A DNA stretch of 8,458 bases, taken from the NCBI GenBank assembly GCA_028685945.1, contig JAQUCZ010000031.1:1-8458 (forward strand), given 5' to 3'. A model generated the notes under the pieces. That model saw nothing but the letters and a program-made list of their open reading frames with translations. It did no database searches and was not told the origin of the DNA. Each line of letters opens with the position of its first letter. Position 1 is the stretch's first letter. The translations under genes and the position numbers were made by a program. Positions 1 to 6,703 of the stretch are shown here, piece by piece. The stretch is from Sulfurimonadaceae bacterium. Its GTDB lineage: Bacteria; Campylobacterota; Campylobacteria; Campylobacterales; Sulfurimonadaceae.

Positions 1-87
1 GAAGTAAACCGCATCGAAGATGTGGCAGAATTTAGGGATGTGATTGATCATTTTTTTAAAAATAGCGAAATCATCCAGCAAGGGTAG
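1..87 (+). CDS. 3' end of an unidentified gene (partial)
   Basis: Frame 1 is open from the first base to a TAG stop at 85-87 and gives 28 residues beginning EVNRIEDVAEF and ending EIIQQG. The start lies outside the window. The short acidic, helical-looking tail shows no motif I recognise, so no function is assigned. The next gene begins 6 nt after this stop, and its ribosome-binding sequence overlaps the stop. This suggests the two genes are co-transcribed and possibly translationally coupled. Confidence 0.6.
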   Translation, partial: EVNRIEDVAEFRDVIDHFFKNSEIIQQG

Positions 88-93
88 GAAAGT

Positions 94-1227
94 ATGTTAG
101 ATATCACCGAATCGATAAAAAAACTGGATGAAAGTGATATCTCAGATAATATCTACCACTACAAGTACAACACCAAGCACCTTATCTCGCTTATCCACAA
201 AAAAGTTGCCGAAGATGACCCTTCGTTTTTAAGTGCGTACCGCTCTTTCGAGGGGGAGGTGTTTGAAAACTTTATCTACGAAAAGTTGATGCGTTATGCC
301 AAAGAGAACGACGCCATAGAAAAATTCATTCTCAAAGGGTTCCACCAAAACAAGATAAAATCGTTTGCAAACACCCTCTCTATCAGCGAAAAACAGCAGA
401 TCGTCTATAGAACGAAAAGCAAAGAGATCAGCGAGTTCGATGCGATCTTTTTTACTAAAACACAGCTCTATTTCGTCGAGATGACCCTTGTGAAGTCGGT
501 GATAAAACTGCGTAAAAGGCTGCGTAAGAAAAAAGCGCTTTTAGAGATACTTTTTCCAAACTACGAGATAAAATCGCTTATCATCCTCAATGACGGCGCA
601 ACGGGTACGAGGCAGTTTCCGCCCTACTGCGAAGTATGGTTTACCAAAGAGTTCTCCGCAAAAGAGGTGCTTGAGTATATACGCAATCCAAAATCAAAAC
701 AACTCAAACCCAAAGAGAAGATCCAATCGCCGAAATTTATCGAGGCACACACCCTCAAACTTCATAATTTTCGCTACTACAATACTATCTCATGGATCAC
801 CAAAACGATCCGTTCCCATAAAAAACATATTTTGGATATGGGGTTTTTGACCAACCCAAAAGTGCAGCGCTACCACGATCTCTATACGAAAATCTACGTG
901 GGCTACCTTTCTATAGCGAATGCCAAATCTATTCTCAATCTCAGCGGGGAGTATGAAGAGGATCAGCGCGTCATGGTAGCGATAGAGAAAAAACACAACG
1001 ACGAGTTTATCCTCACCTACTATATCCAGCTTTCGCGCAAAGTGCTTTATCTTTACTCTTTTGATGATGATGGGAAAATGACCAAAGAGAAGAAAGATCC
1101 TTTCGGGATCACGGTGACCGAGGTGTACCATATCAACAAACTTATGGATGCAAGCTACGAGTTTACCCTTGCCAATATAAAAATGATCGAGAACCTCTTA
1201 AAAGAGGCTTCTGTACCGAGCGTTTAA
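94..1227 (+). CDS. Conserved hypothetical protein, possible PD-(D/E)XK nuclease-like fold
   Basis: This 377-aa soluble protein has no signal peptide or membrane segment. The ATG at 94 is preceded by AGGG/AGGA (81-89), which overlaps the upstream stop, so it probably sits in an operon with the preceding gene. I do not recognise the family by name. Seen directly: an acidic helix with EGEVFE at residues 53-58; then a strand pair with EFDAIFF (D116) and YFVEM (E129) followed by K134; a very basic helix (about 137-148, RKRLRKKK); and another hydrophobic strand (158-166). The order helix-Glu, strand-Asp, strand-Glu-x-(K/T), basic helix resembles the core of PD-(D/E)XK nucleases. The usual Lys of the E-x-K motif is Thr131 here, so the assignment is tentative and the protein could be inactive. 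The C-terminal half (about 210-377) has no known motif. It converges on fliO with a 6-bp gap between stops. Confidence 0.8.
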   Translation: MLDITESIKKLDESDISDNIYHYKYNTKHLISLIHKKVAEDDPSFLSAYRSFEGEVFENFIYEKLMRYAKENDAIEKFILKGFHQNKIKSFANTLSISEKQQIVYRTKSKEISEFDAIFFTKTQLYFVEMTLVKSVIKLRKRLRKKKALLEILFPNYEIKSLIILNDGATGTRQFPPYCEVWFTKEFSAKEVLEYIRNPKSKQLKPKEKIQSPKFIEAHTLKLHNFRYYNTISWITKTIRSHKKHILDMGFLTNPKVQRYHDLYTKIYVGYLSIANAKSILNLSGEYEEDQRVMVAIEKKHNDEFILTYYIQLSRKVLYLYSFDDDGKMTKEKKDPFGITVTEVYHINKLMDASYEFTLANIKMIENLLKEASVPSV

Positions 1228-1243
1228 GCGTTTTTAAACCTCG
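1217..1243. terminator. Possible weak bidirectional terminator between convergent genes
   Basis: The sequence folds as CGAG, one bulged C, GTTTAA, the loop GCGTTT, then TTAAAC and CTCG. This is a 10-bp stem with a single bulge, and both stop codons lie in it. It sits exactly between the plus-strand gene ending at 1227 and fliO ending at 1234. No clean T-run follows on either strand, so intrinsic termination is only plausible. Confidence 0.35.
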
Positions 1244-2115
1244 TAGGAGATCGAAGAGGCTTTTTCTTTGTAGGATTGAAAAGGTTCTTTATGGGAGTGG
1301 TTCTCTACGCGTAAAAACTCGTCGAGCTGCTGATGACGGCTTTGTAAAATCTTTTCAAACTCATCTTCCGTAATCGGCTTGTCGTCGGTGAATTTATCCA
1401 AAAGAATATTGCTGCTGCCCATAAGAACAAGATAACTTTGTTCGCCGTAGTCGAGCATAACGACGGTGTTTGCCTCATTGATGCTTTTTTGAAATCGGAT
1501 CGAGACGTTATTTGCAGGTACGTTTGGTTGCGCTACAGGTTGTGTCGCCGGTGTTTGGTTCGGGTTGAAAAGCCACGAGCTGTTTTGTTTTTTGGAGGTT
1601 ATTTTCGTCTTTAGAAAGAAAAGGATGATGATACCGACTACAAGAGTGGCTATAACAATGTAGTAGCTCATCGAGAGGTCTTCCCCTTTTTTGGTCGGGA
1701 GCGTTTGCAAGAGGTTCCCCGAGGCTTGCTCTTTTTCGGTTGGCATGTTTGCCTGCATCGTCTGTGCCAAAAAGCGCAAACGTAAACCGTAAGAGTCGGA
1801 TGTTTTGGATGCTTTGAGCTGCACCGAAGGGGGGACGGTAGCGGTAATTTGCGTGTACCCAGCCATCGGCGTGATGCTAAGAGAGGTTAAAAACTTCGAT
1901 GAGAGCTGTTTAATCTTTGCAGATTCTATCGAGGCTTCTTCGAGTTTGATGATGATGGTCGACTTGGCGACACTTTGTTTGATGATCCCCTCGTAAGGGG
2001 TGTCGAAAGTTATCATGACATCGACTCTGTCGGTTCGGTCGTAGATGTTGTAACTAAGTATTTTAGAACCATAAAGGGTGAACGGGAGTAGGAAAAGAAG
2101 AACTAAACGGATCAT
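1234..2115 (-). CDS. fliO: FliO, flagellar type III export apparatus protein with large periplasmic domain
   Basis: This 293-aa protein is identified as the FliO component that helps assemble the FliP/Q/R export gate. Residues 1-17 form a signal peptide or N-terminal hydrophobic segment (RLVLLFLLPFTLYG). Residues about 18-116 are a beta-rich periplasmic domain resembling AMIN-type domains. A low-complexity linker is followed by a single membrane helix at about 150-168 (YYIVIATLVVGIIILFF) and a basic stop. The cytoplasmic part contains the FliO-like stretch VVMLDYGEQSYLVLMGSSN (218-236), and the tail is acidic and helical. FliO of Helicobacter pylori is also known to carry an enlarged periplasmic region, whereas enteric FliO lacks one. 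The start codon overlaps the fliN stop as ATGA (4-bp overlap), so translation is coupled. Position after fliN supports the assignment. The octamer TGGCATGT lies inside at 1741-1748. Confidence 0.8.
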   Translation of the reverse strand: MIRLVLLFLLPFTLYGSKILSYNIYDRTDRVDVMITFDTPYEGIIKQSVAKSTIIIKLEEASIESAKIKQLSSKFLTSLSITPMAGYTQITATVPPSVQLKASKTSDSYGLRLRFLAQTMQANMPTEKEQASGNLLQTLPTKKGEDLSMSYYIVIATLVVGIIILFFLKTKITSKKQNSSWLFNPNQTPATQPVAQPNVPANNVSIRFQKSINEANTVVMLDYGEQSYLVLMGSSNILLDKFTDDKPITEDEFEKILQSRHQQLDEFLRVENHSHKEPFQSYKEKASSISYEV

Positions 2116-2450
2116 AATCTCTCTTTTGAAAGGTGGTAAAGTACGGCGCTGGAATCTAATACTTCGTTGATACGGATCGCAAGGTTTTTCTCATACACCA
2201 TCACCTCGCCCTTGCCGATGATACGCCCGTTTACATAAGCTTCGACGCTTTCTCCGGCGGGTTTTTTCAGGTCGATAATGGAGCCTTTTTTAAGGTGTAA
2301 AATCTCATCGATCGAGAGTTCCGTTTCCCCTAGATCGGAGACGAATTCTATCTCCATATCCAAAAGTCCCGAATAATCCATCCACGAGAGCTCTTTCTCC
2401 GCATCGAAGGGGATCTCTTTTTCACCGTATTGGTATCTTTTCTTAGCCAT
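2112..2450 (-). CDS. fliN: FliN, flagellar motor switch C-ring protein
   Basis: This 112-aa protein forms the lower part of the cytoplasmic C-ring with FliM and FliG and also docks the export ATPase complex. A SpoA (surface presentation of antigens) domain spans about residues 28-98. Its hallmarks are visible: the strand MEIEFVSDLGETELSIDEI, the segment LKKGSIIDLKKPAGESVEAY and the closing VNGRIIGKGEVMVYEKNLAI motif. The length is normal for short FliN proteins. It overlaps the upstream CheX-like gene by 8 bp and the downstream fliO by 4 bp, giving a tightly coupled three-gene operon. The family assignment is secure. Confidence 0.95.
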   Translation of the reverse strand: MAKKRYQYGEKEIPFDAEKELSWMDYSGLLDMEIEFVSDLGETELSIDEILHLKKGSIIDLKKPAGESVEAYVNGRIIGKGEVMVYEKNLAIRINEVLDSSAVLYHLSKERL

Positions 2451-2868
2451 CGATTTCCTTAATCGCCAGTATCATCGTATTTGAGCCTACCGTAAACATA
2501 CTTGCTTGCTCGTGTTCTGCCTCAAACGGTGCAATCGCTACAAAATGGGGCGTGGAGATTGTAAACTCTGCTTCGGTCTCTTTTGCCAAGACTTTTGCGC
2601 TCCCTACGATGAGATTGAGCGTTTCAAGCACCATATCTTTCAGGGTTTCCTCATCGCTTGCATCTTCTTCTAAAAATATTTGCGCAATTTTTTGTACAAA
2701 AGCATTTTCGCAAGCAACGTACACTCTGTATTTTGAGCCGTTTGCCGTTTCAATGTCTATATAAGCAATAAGCGTTCTCTTTTTATGTGTTTCGTCCGAA
2801 ATCGTGTAAGGTTCTCTAATTTGATGGATACAGAAATTTTCGGCGGCTTGGAGGATTATCGGAAACAT
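2443..2868 (-). CDS. CheX-like chemotaxis phosphatase (CheC/CheX family)
   Basis: This 141-aa cytoplasmic protein is probably a CheY-P phosphatase or a related CheC/CheX-type partner of the flagellar switch. The key evidence is the phosphatase signature D78-x3-E82-x2-N85-x21-P107, within KDMVLETLNLIVGSAK. It agrees with the known CheC/CheX consensus (D/S)-x3-E-x2-N-x22-P to within one residue, so the catalytic Glu and Asn are both kept. The N-terminal half is beta-rich (TLIAYIDIETANGSKYRVYV), as expected for this fold. The single catalytic helix is CheX-like, since CheC and FliY carry two. It is the first gene of a cheX-like/fliN/fliO operon, so the enzyme may act at the C-ring. The start is supported by AAGGTG 9-10 nt upstream of ATG (2868). 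CheX is the best fit, but a structural switch-associated homologue cannot be excluded. Confidence 0.8.
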   Translation of the reverse strand: MFPIILQAAENFCIHQIREPYTISDETHKKRTLIAYIDIETANGSKYRVYVACENAFVQKIAQIFLEEDASDEETLKDMVLETLNLIVGSAKVLAKETEAEFTISTPHFVAIAPFEAEHEQASMFTVGSNTMILAIKEIDG

Positions 2869-2896
2869 TGTCGGTTCACCTTGTAATTGATGGCTG

Positions 2897-2925
2897 ATTA
2901 TACTTTATGCAATCTCAAAGCAAAA
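2897..2925 (-). promoter_or_regulatory. Probable sigma-70 promoter of the cheX-like/fliN/fliO operon
   Basis: On the minus strand a perfect TATAAT (2902-2897) lies 28 nt upstream of the CheX-like ATG. The upstream part is T-rich (TTTTGCTT, about 15-17 nt away) but has no good -35 box, as is common for Campylobacterota sigma-70 promoters. I found no sigma-54 (GG-N10-GC) or sigma-28 motif here, so this late-flagellar-type gene set may be housekeeping-expressed. Confidence 0.5.
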
Positions 2926-2943
2926 TTAAAGCGTAACGGTGCT

Positions 2944-2961
2944 TGGGAGCTAAAACTCCCA
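2944..2961. repeat. Hairpin in the divergent promoter region, possibly a decayed REP-like element
   Basis: TGGGAG, the loop CTAAAA, then CTCCCA forms a perfect 6-bp stem. CGTAAC (2932-2937) stands just upstream, like the head of the REP-like copies at 6601-6687 and 8361-8382. It lies between the two divergent -10 boxes, so it could be a remnant REP, a regulator site or a 5' barrier. The resemblance is weak. Confidence 0.35.
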
Positions 2962-2977
2962 TAAAGGGATCTTGAAG

Positions 2978-2983
2978 TATAAT
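2978..2983 (+). promoter_or_regulatory. -10 box of the permease-uvrA operon
   Basis: A perfect TATAAT lies 40 nt upstream of the chosen permease start. No -35 match is visible 17 nt upstream (ACTCCC), but TTGAAG abuts it directly. No SOS (LexA) box was recognised near it, so uvrA need not be damage-induced from here. The inferred 5' leader contains one TGGCATGT octamer (3000-3007). Confidence 0.45.
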
Positions 2984-3012
2984 CGCGAAATTTTGTTTTT
3001 GGCATGTCGTAG

Positions 3013-3018
3013 AAAGGA
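3013..3018 (+). promoter_or_regulatory. Ribosome-binding site that decides the permease start
   Basis: AAAGGA at 3013-3018 is 5 nt from the ATG at 3024. It overlaps the alternative in-frame ATG at 3018, which therefore has no usable Shine-Dalgarno spacing. The downstream ATG is preferred. Confidence 0.55.
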
Positions 3019-3023
3019 TGGAA

Positions 3024-3764
3024 ATGATTTGGTTGGAGCTCATCGGCGCCGGTATTCTGACGGGATTTCTTTCCGGCTTTTTCGGTATAGGCGGGGGGAC
3101 TATTTTGGTACCGTTGCTCTTACTAATGGGGTTTGATACCAAAGTTGCCATCGGGATCTCGGTCGTGCAGATGGTGTTTAGCTCCTTGTTCGGAAGCTAT
3201 CTCAATAAAAAATTCGGCACGCTTGATGTGAAGCTCGTAACCTACATCGGCGTAGGGGGGTTCATAGGCGCGCAGTTTAGCGGAATGATTACGGCGGGAT
3301 TTTCCAACGAGCTTTTGGAGTTTATCTTTTTGGGATTTGCGACGTTTGCACTTGTGCGCCTTTTTATGAAACCAAAAGAGAACCAAGAGCAAAAAGAGAA
3401 CGTCAACCCTTTGATTCTTCTTGCTATCGGCTTTGTTCTGGGTGTTGTAAGTATGGCGATCGGTGTAGGGGGAAGCATCATCCTTACCCCTATTTTGGTC
3501 GGATTTTTTCACTTTCCGCTTAAAAAAGCGATCTCGGCGGGGTTGTTTTTCGTGGTGTTCTCTTCCGTTTCGGGAGCGATTTCGCAATCCATGAGCGGCA
3601 ACGTCGATTATGTTTCGGGAATCCTCATCGGAGCGGCCTCGCTTGTAGGGGTGTATCTTGGGATCATTAAAAAAGATGCGATCGCACATGCCATGCAAAG
3701 GCGCCTGATCGTGCTGTTTTACGTGGTTGTCGTAGCGTATATGAGCTACAGAGTATTTTTATAA
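3024..3764 (+). CDS. TauE/SafE (DUF81) family membrane permease
   Basis: This is a 246-aa inner-membrane protein of almost continuous hydrophobic helices, about eight membrane segments. It has the internal duplication typical of TauE/SafE permeases. Repeat 1 contains FFGIGGGTILVPLLLLMGF (about 19-37) followed by AIGISVVQMVFSSLFGS. Repeat 2 contains MAIGVGGSIILTPILVGFF (about 144-162) followed by AISAGLFFVVFSSVSGA. The two halves are joined by a charged loop (KPKENQEQKEN, about 116-126). Members export or take up sulfur compounds such as sulfite, sulfoacetate or taurine-derived anions. In a sulfur-metabolising host a sulfur oxyanion is a reasonable but unproven substrate. The start at 3024 is chosen over 3018 because of ribosome-binding-site spacing. 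The stop is only 10 nt before uvrA, and the uvrA ribosome-binding site overlaps it, so the two are co-transcribed without an evident functional link. Confidence 0.88.
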   Translation: MIWLELIGAGILTGFLSGFFGIGGGTILVPLLLLMGFDTKVAIGISVVQMVFSSLFGSYLNKKFGTLDVKLVTYIGVGGFIGAQFSGMITAGFSNELLEFIFLGFATFALVRLFMKPKENQEQKENVNPLILLAIGFVLGVVSMAIGVGGSIILTPILVGFFHFPLKKAISAGLFFVVFSSVSGAISQSMSGNVDYVSGILIGAASLVGVYLGIIKKDAIAHAMQRRLIVLFYVVVVAYMSYRVFL

Positions 3765-3774
3765 AGGTTAGAAA

Positions 3775-6606
3775 ATGTATAACAAAGACGTCATTAAAAT
3801 CACCGGTGCAAAAGAGAATAACTTAAAAAATATATCGTTGGAGATTCCCAAAAACAAGCTGGTCGTTTTTACGGGGCTTAGCGGAAGCGGGAAATCGACT
3901 TTGGCGTTTGATACCCTTTATGCCGAGGGGCAACGCCGCTATATGGAGTCGCTCTCCTCCTATGCCAGACAGTTTTTAGACCGCGTAGGAAAACCAAACG
4001 TCGATAAGATAGAGGGGCTTACCCCCGCGATCGCGATTGACCAAAAAACTACCTCGAAAAACCCGCGCTCTACGGTAGGCACCATCACCGAAATTTACGA
4101 TTATTTCAGGCTTTTGTATGCGCGCGTGGGGGTGCAACACTGCCATAAATGCGGCAAAAAAATTTCGCAGATGAGCACGTCGGATATTATCAACGAAGTG
4201 CTAAAACTCCCCGAAGGAGCCAAGCTCGTTCTTTTGGCACCGATCGTTCGGGAGAAAAAAGGAGCTTACGCCGACGTGCTTGAATCGCTCGTGCACAAAG
4301 GGTACGTTCGCGCGATGATAGACGGGGTTATGGTGCGTTTGGATGAAGAGATCGACCTCTCTAAAACCAAAAAACACACCATCAAAGTGGTGATCGATCG
4401 TTTGGTGGTGAGCGAAGAGAATAAAGAGAGGATCGCTTCGGGGGTGGAAAAAGCGCTTAAAGAGAGCTACGGCGAACTTGAAGTGGAGGTTCTAAACCAT
4501 GAAGAGCTTGGATTTAAAGAAAATATGATCCACTACTCCGAGCATAATGCGTGTTTTGACTGTAAGATCAGTTTTGATCCGCTCGAACCCCTTTCGTTTT
4601 CGTTTAACTCTCCAAAAGGGGCTTGCCCCGAGTGCGACGGGCTTGGGCTTCGTTATGCACTTGACCACGACAAGATTATCGACCAAGATTTAAGCATCGA
4701 AAAAGGGGCGATAAAGATCGTCTACGGCTTTAACAAAGGGTACTACTTTACCTTTTTAAAAGGGTTTTGCGATGCGAACAAAATAGATACGAAGATCCCC
4801 TACAGCGAGCTAGAGCCGTATCAGCAAAAGATGATTCTCCACGGTGCCGTGGGGGAGGTGGAGTTTTTATGGAAAACCCACAAAGTCAAGCGTATTTGGC
4901 CGGGGATCGTGCGTATAGCCTACGATATGTTTAAAGACGAAAAAGAGCTTGCGGATTACATGAGCGAGAAGGTGTGTAACGTGTGCGGATCGCACCGTCT
5001 TAAACAGGAGTCTTTGGCGGTGCGCGTTGCACAAAAAGGGATTGCAGAGCTTTTGGATATGCCGATCTCCAAAACCTACGAATGGTTTGTCGATGCACAA
5101 AACTTCGGTTATCTCGATACCCAACATGCCACGATTGCCGCACCTATCTTAAACGAGATTCGCGAACGTCTTTACTTTTTGCATGACGTGGGGCTGGGCT
5201 ACATCACCCTTGGGCGTGACGCGCGTACCATCAGCGGCGGCGAGGCGCAGCGTATCCGTATCGCAAGCCAGATCGGAAGCGGTTTGACGGGGGTTATGTA
5301 CGTACTCGATGAGCCGAGTATCGGTCTGCACGAGCGCGACACCCTCAAGCTTATACGTACGCTTCGCTCTTTGCAGGAGAAGGGCAACAGCGTGATCGTC
5401 GTCGAACACGACAAAGAGACGATCGAACAGGCGGATTTTATCGTCGATATCGGAAGCGGGGCAGGAAAATTCGGCGGCGAGGTGGTGTTTGCGGGAACTC
5501 TCGATAAGCTCAAAAGTGCCAAAACGCTTACGGCGGATTATCTCTACGGGCGTAAAAAAATCGAGTATTTTTACCGCCGTCCGCAGCAGATGTGGATCGA
5601 GATCAAAAACGTCACCCTCAACAACATCACCGATCTGAGTGCAAAACTGCCGCTGAACAACTTCGTGTGTGTGACGGGGGTAAGCGGCAGCGGCAAAAGC
5701 TCTTTGATGCTCCAAACACTTTTGCCCACCGCGCGGGAGCTTCTCAACCATGCCAGAAAAGTCAACAAAGTCGCAGGGGTCGAGATCAACGGCTTGGAAC
5801 ACGTCGATAAGGTGATCTACCTAGACCAAAGCCCCATCGGGCGCACGCCGCGCAGTAACCCCGCGACCTACACGGGGGTGATGGACGAGATACGCAATCT
5901 TTTTGCACAAACCAAAGAGTCGCAAATTCGCGGCTATACCACCTCCCGCTTTTCGTTTAACGTCAAAGGAGGGCGCTGTGAAAAATGCCAAGGGGAGGGG
6001 GAGATCAAGATCGAGATGCACTTCCTGCCCGACATCATGGTTGACTGCGACACATGCCACGGAACCCGCTACAACCGCCAAACGCTAGAGGTGCTCTACA
6101 AAGGCAAAAACATCTCCGACGTGCTCAATATGAGCGTCGAGGAGGCGTACGAGTTTTTCAAATCGATCCCGAAAATCAAACAAAAACTCCAAACTCTCGT
6201 GGACGTGGGGCTAGGCTACATCACTCTCGGGCAAAATGCGGTGACCCTTTCGGGCGGGGAAGCGCAGCGTATCAAGCTCTCTAAAGAGCTTAGCCGCAAA
6301 GATACGGGGCAAACCCTCTACATTCTCGACGAACCTACGACGGGGCTTCATTTTGCCGACGTCGATCGGCTCACGAAAGTGTTGCACCATTTGGTGGAGC
6401 TTGGCAACTCGGTACTCATCATCGAGCATAACCTCGATATGATTAAAAACGCCGACTATATCGTAGATATGGGACCCGAAGGCGGCAGCGGCGGCGGGCT
6501 TATCATCGCCGAGGGAAGCCCCGAAGAGGTGGCAAAAAATCATGAAAAAACGGGAAGCTACACGGGGAAATACCTCGCAAAAGAGCTGGCGCTACATGCC
6601 AAGTAA
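3775..6606 (+). CDS. uvrA: UvrA, excinuclease ABC subunit A
   Basis: This 943-aa DNA damage sensor ATPase works in nucleotide excision repair: UvrA2 recognises lesions and loads UvrB. All hallmarks are present in order. Walker A I is GLSGSGKST (34-42). A zinc module is C260-x2-C263 with C284-x2-C287, around LSFSFNSPKGACPECDGLGL. ABC signature I is ISGGEAQRIRIAS (about 486), with the Walker B LDEPSIGLHERD. Walker A II is GVSGSGKSS (about 634-642). The C-terminal zinc finger is C735-x2-C738 with C758-x2-C761. Signature II is LSGGEAQRIKLS (about 825), with LDEPTTGLHFAD. Extra Cys pairs at 123/126 and 401/404 may form the further zinc site seen in some UvrA structures. The ribosome-binding site AAAGG (3763-3767) overlaps the permease stop. 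The C-terminal HAK-stop is formed by an ACATGCCA octamer joined to a REP-like repeat, so the repeat contributes the TAA. The gene carries three octamers and is intact. Confidence 0.98.
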   Translation: MYNKDVIKITGAKENNLKNISLEIPKNKLVVFTGLSGSGKSTLAFDTLYAEGQRRYMESLSSYARQFLDRVGKPNVDKIEGLTPAIAIDQKTTSKNPRSTVGTITEIYDYFRLLYARVGVQHCHKCGKKISQMSTSDIINEVLKLPEGAKLVLLAPIVREKKGAYADVLESLVHKGYVRAMIDGVMVRLDEEIDLSKTKKHTIKVVIDRLVVSEENKERIASGVEKALKESYGELEVEVLNHEELGFKENMIHYSEHNACFDCKISFDPLEPLSFSFNSPKGACPECDGLGLRYALDHDKIIDQDLSIEKGAIKIVYGFNKGYYFTFLKGFCDANKIDTKIPYSELEPYQQKMILHGAVGEVEFLWKTHKVKRIWPGIVRIAYDMFKDEKELADYMSEKVCNVCGSHRLKQESLAVRVAQKGIAELLDMPISKTYEWFVDAQNFGYLDTQHATIAAPILNEIRERLYFLHDVGLGYITLGRDARTISGGEAQRIRIASQIGSGLTGVMYVLDEPSIGLHERDTLKLIRTLRSLQEKGNSVIVVEHDKETIEQADFIVDIGSGAGKFGGEVVFAGTLDKLKSAKTLTADYLYGRKKIEYFYRRPQQMWIEIKNVTLNNITDLSAKLPLNNFVCVTGVSGSGKSSLMLQTLLPTARELLNHARKVNKVAGVEINGLEHVDKVIYLDQSPIGRTPRSNPATYTGVMDEIRNLFAQTKESQIRGYTTSRFSFNVKGGRCEKCQGEGEIKIEMHFLPDIMVDCDTCHGTRYNRQTLEVLYKGKNISDVLNMSVEEAYEFFKSIPKIKQKLQTLVDVGLGYITLGQNAVTLSGGEAQRIKLSKELSRKDTGQTLYILDEPTTGLHFADVDRLTKVLHHLVELGNSVLIIEHNLDMIKNADYIVDMGPEGGSGGGLIIAEGSPEEVAKNHEKTGSYTGKYLAKELALHAK

Positions 6607-6627
6607 CACAGACTTTGGTTTGCAGTC
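6601..6627 (+). repeat. REP-like element, copy 1 (degenerate)
   Basis: AAGTAACACAGACTTTGG begins in the last uvrA codon and supplies its TAA stop. It shares 16 identical bases with the copy 27 nt downstream (6628-6643), forming a tandem 27-nt pair. Its palindrome is imperfect in DNA (GACT/GGTTTG). In RNA of the plus strand six pairs, two of them G-U, would still form. Confidence 0.7.
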
Positions 6628-6650
6628 AAGTAACACAGACTTTAGTCTGT
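6628..6650 (+). repeat. REP-like element, copy 2
   Basis: The head AAGTAAC is followed by a perfect 7-bp palindrome ACAGACT-TT-AGTCTGT (6635-6650) with a 2-nt loop. A run of seven A follows. Since T does not follow the stem in either direction, it does not look like an intrinsic terminator. It pairs in opposite orientation with the copy at 6666-6687. Confidence 0.75.
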
Positions 6651-6665
6651 AAAAAAACTTCATAT

Positions 6666-6687
6666 ACGGGTTAAAACCCGTGTTACG
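6666..6687 (-). repeat. REP-like element, copy 3, inverted partner of copy 2
   Basis: Read on the minus strand it is CGTAAC followed by the 7-bp palindrome ACGGGTT-TT-AACCCGT. The stem bases differ from copies 2 and 4 but pairing is fully kept, so the hairpin rather than the exact sequence is conserved. With copy 2 it forms a head-out inverted pair, GTAACAC (6630-6636) against GTGTTAC (6680-6686), the architecture of a REPIN. It ends 16 nt before the slyD ATG. Confidence 0.75.
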
Positions 6688-6703
6688 ATACAAAGGAATC
6701 ACA

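Noticed and set aside
590..850. Plus-strand 86-codon frame within the first complete gene
   Set aside because: It is out of frame inside a longer coherent protein, with low-complexity composition and no ribosome-binding site.
2869..3023. Riboswitch or small RNA in the divergent region
   Set aside because: Only one short hairpin is visible between promoters, with no multi-helix conserved architecture.
3123..3698. 191-codon minus-strand open frame opposite the permease
   Set aside because: Composition is rich in Lys, Arg and His as expected for antisense of hydrophobic codons, with no motif.
5149..5802. Long minus-strand open frame opposite uvrA (217 codons)
   Set aside because: It is a shadow of uvrA codon bias, has no recognisable domain, and lies wholly inside a conserved essential gene.
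6601..6687. CRISPR array or intrinsic terminator after uvrA
   Set aside because: There are only two tandem units of 27 nt without spacers, and stems are followed by A rather than T in the reading direction. REP-like repeats fit better.
6680..6703. GTG start giving an eight-residue longer SlyD
   Set aside because: It lies in a REP-like palindrome, the added residues do not match SlyD, and AAGGAA favours the ATG at 6704.
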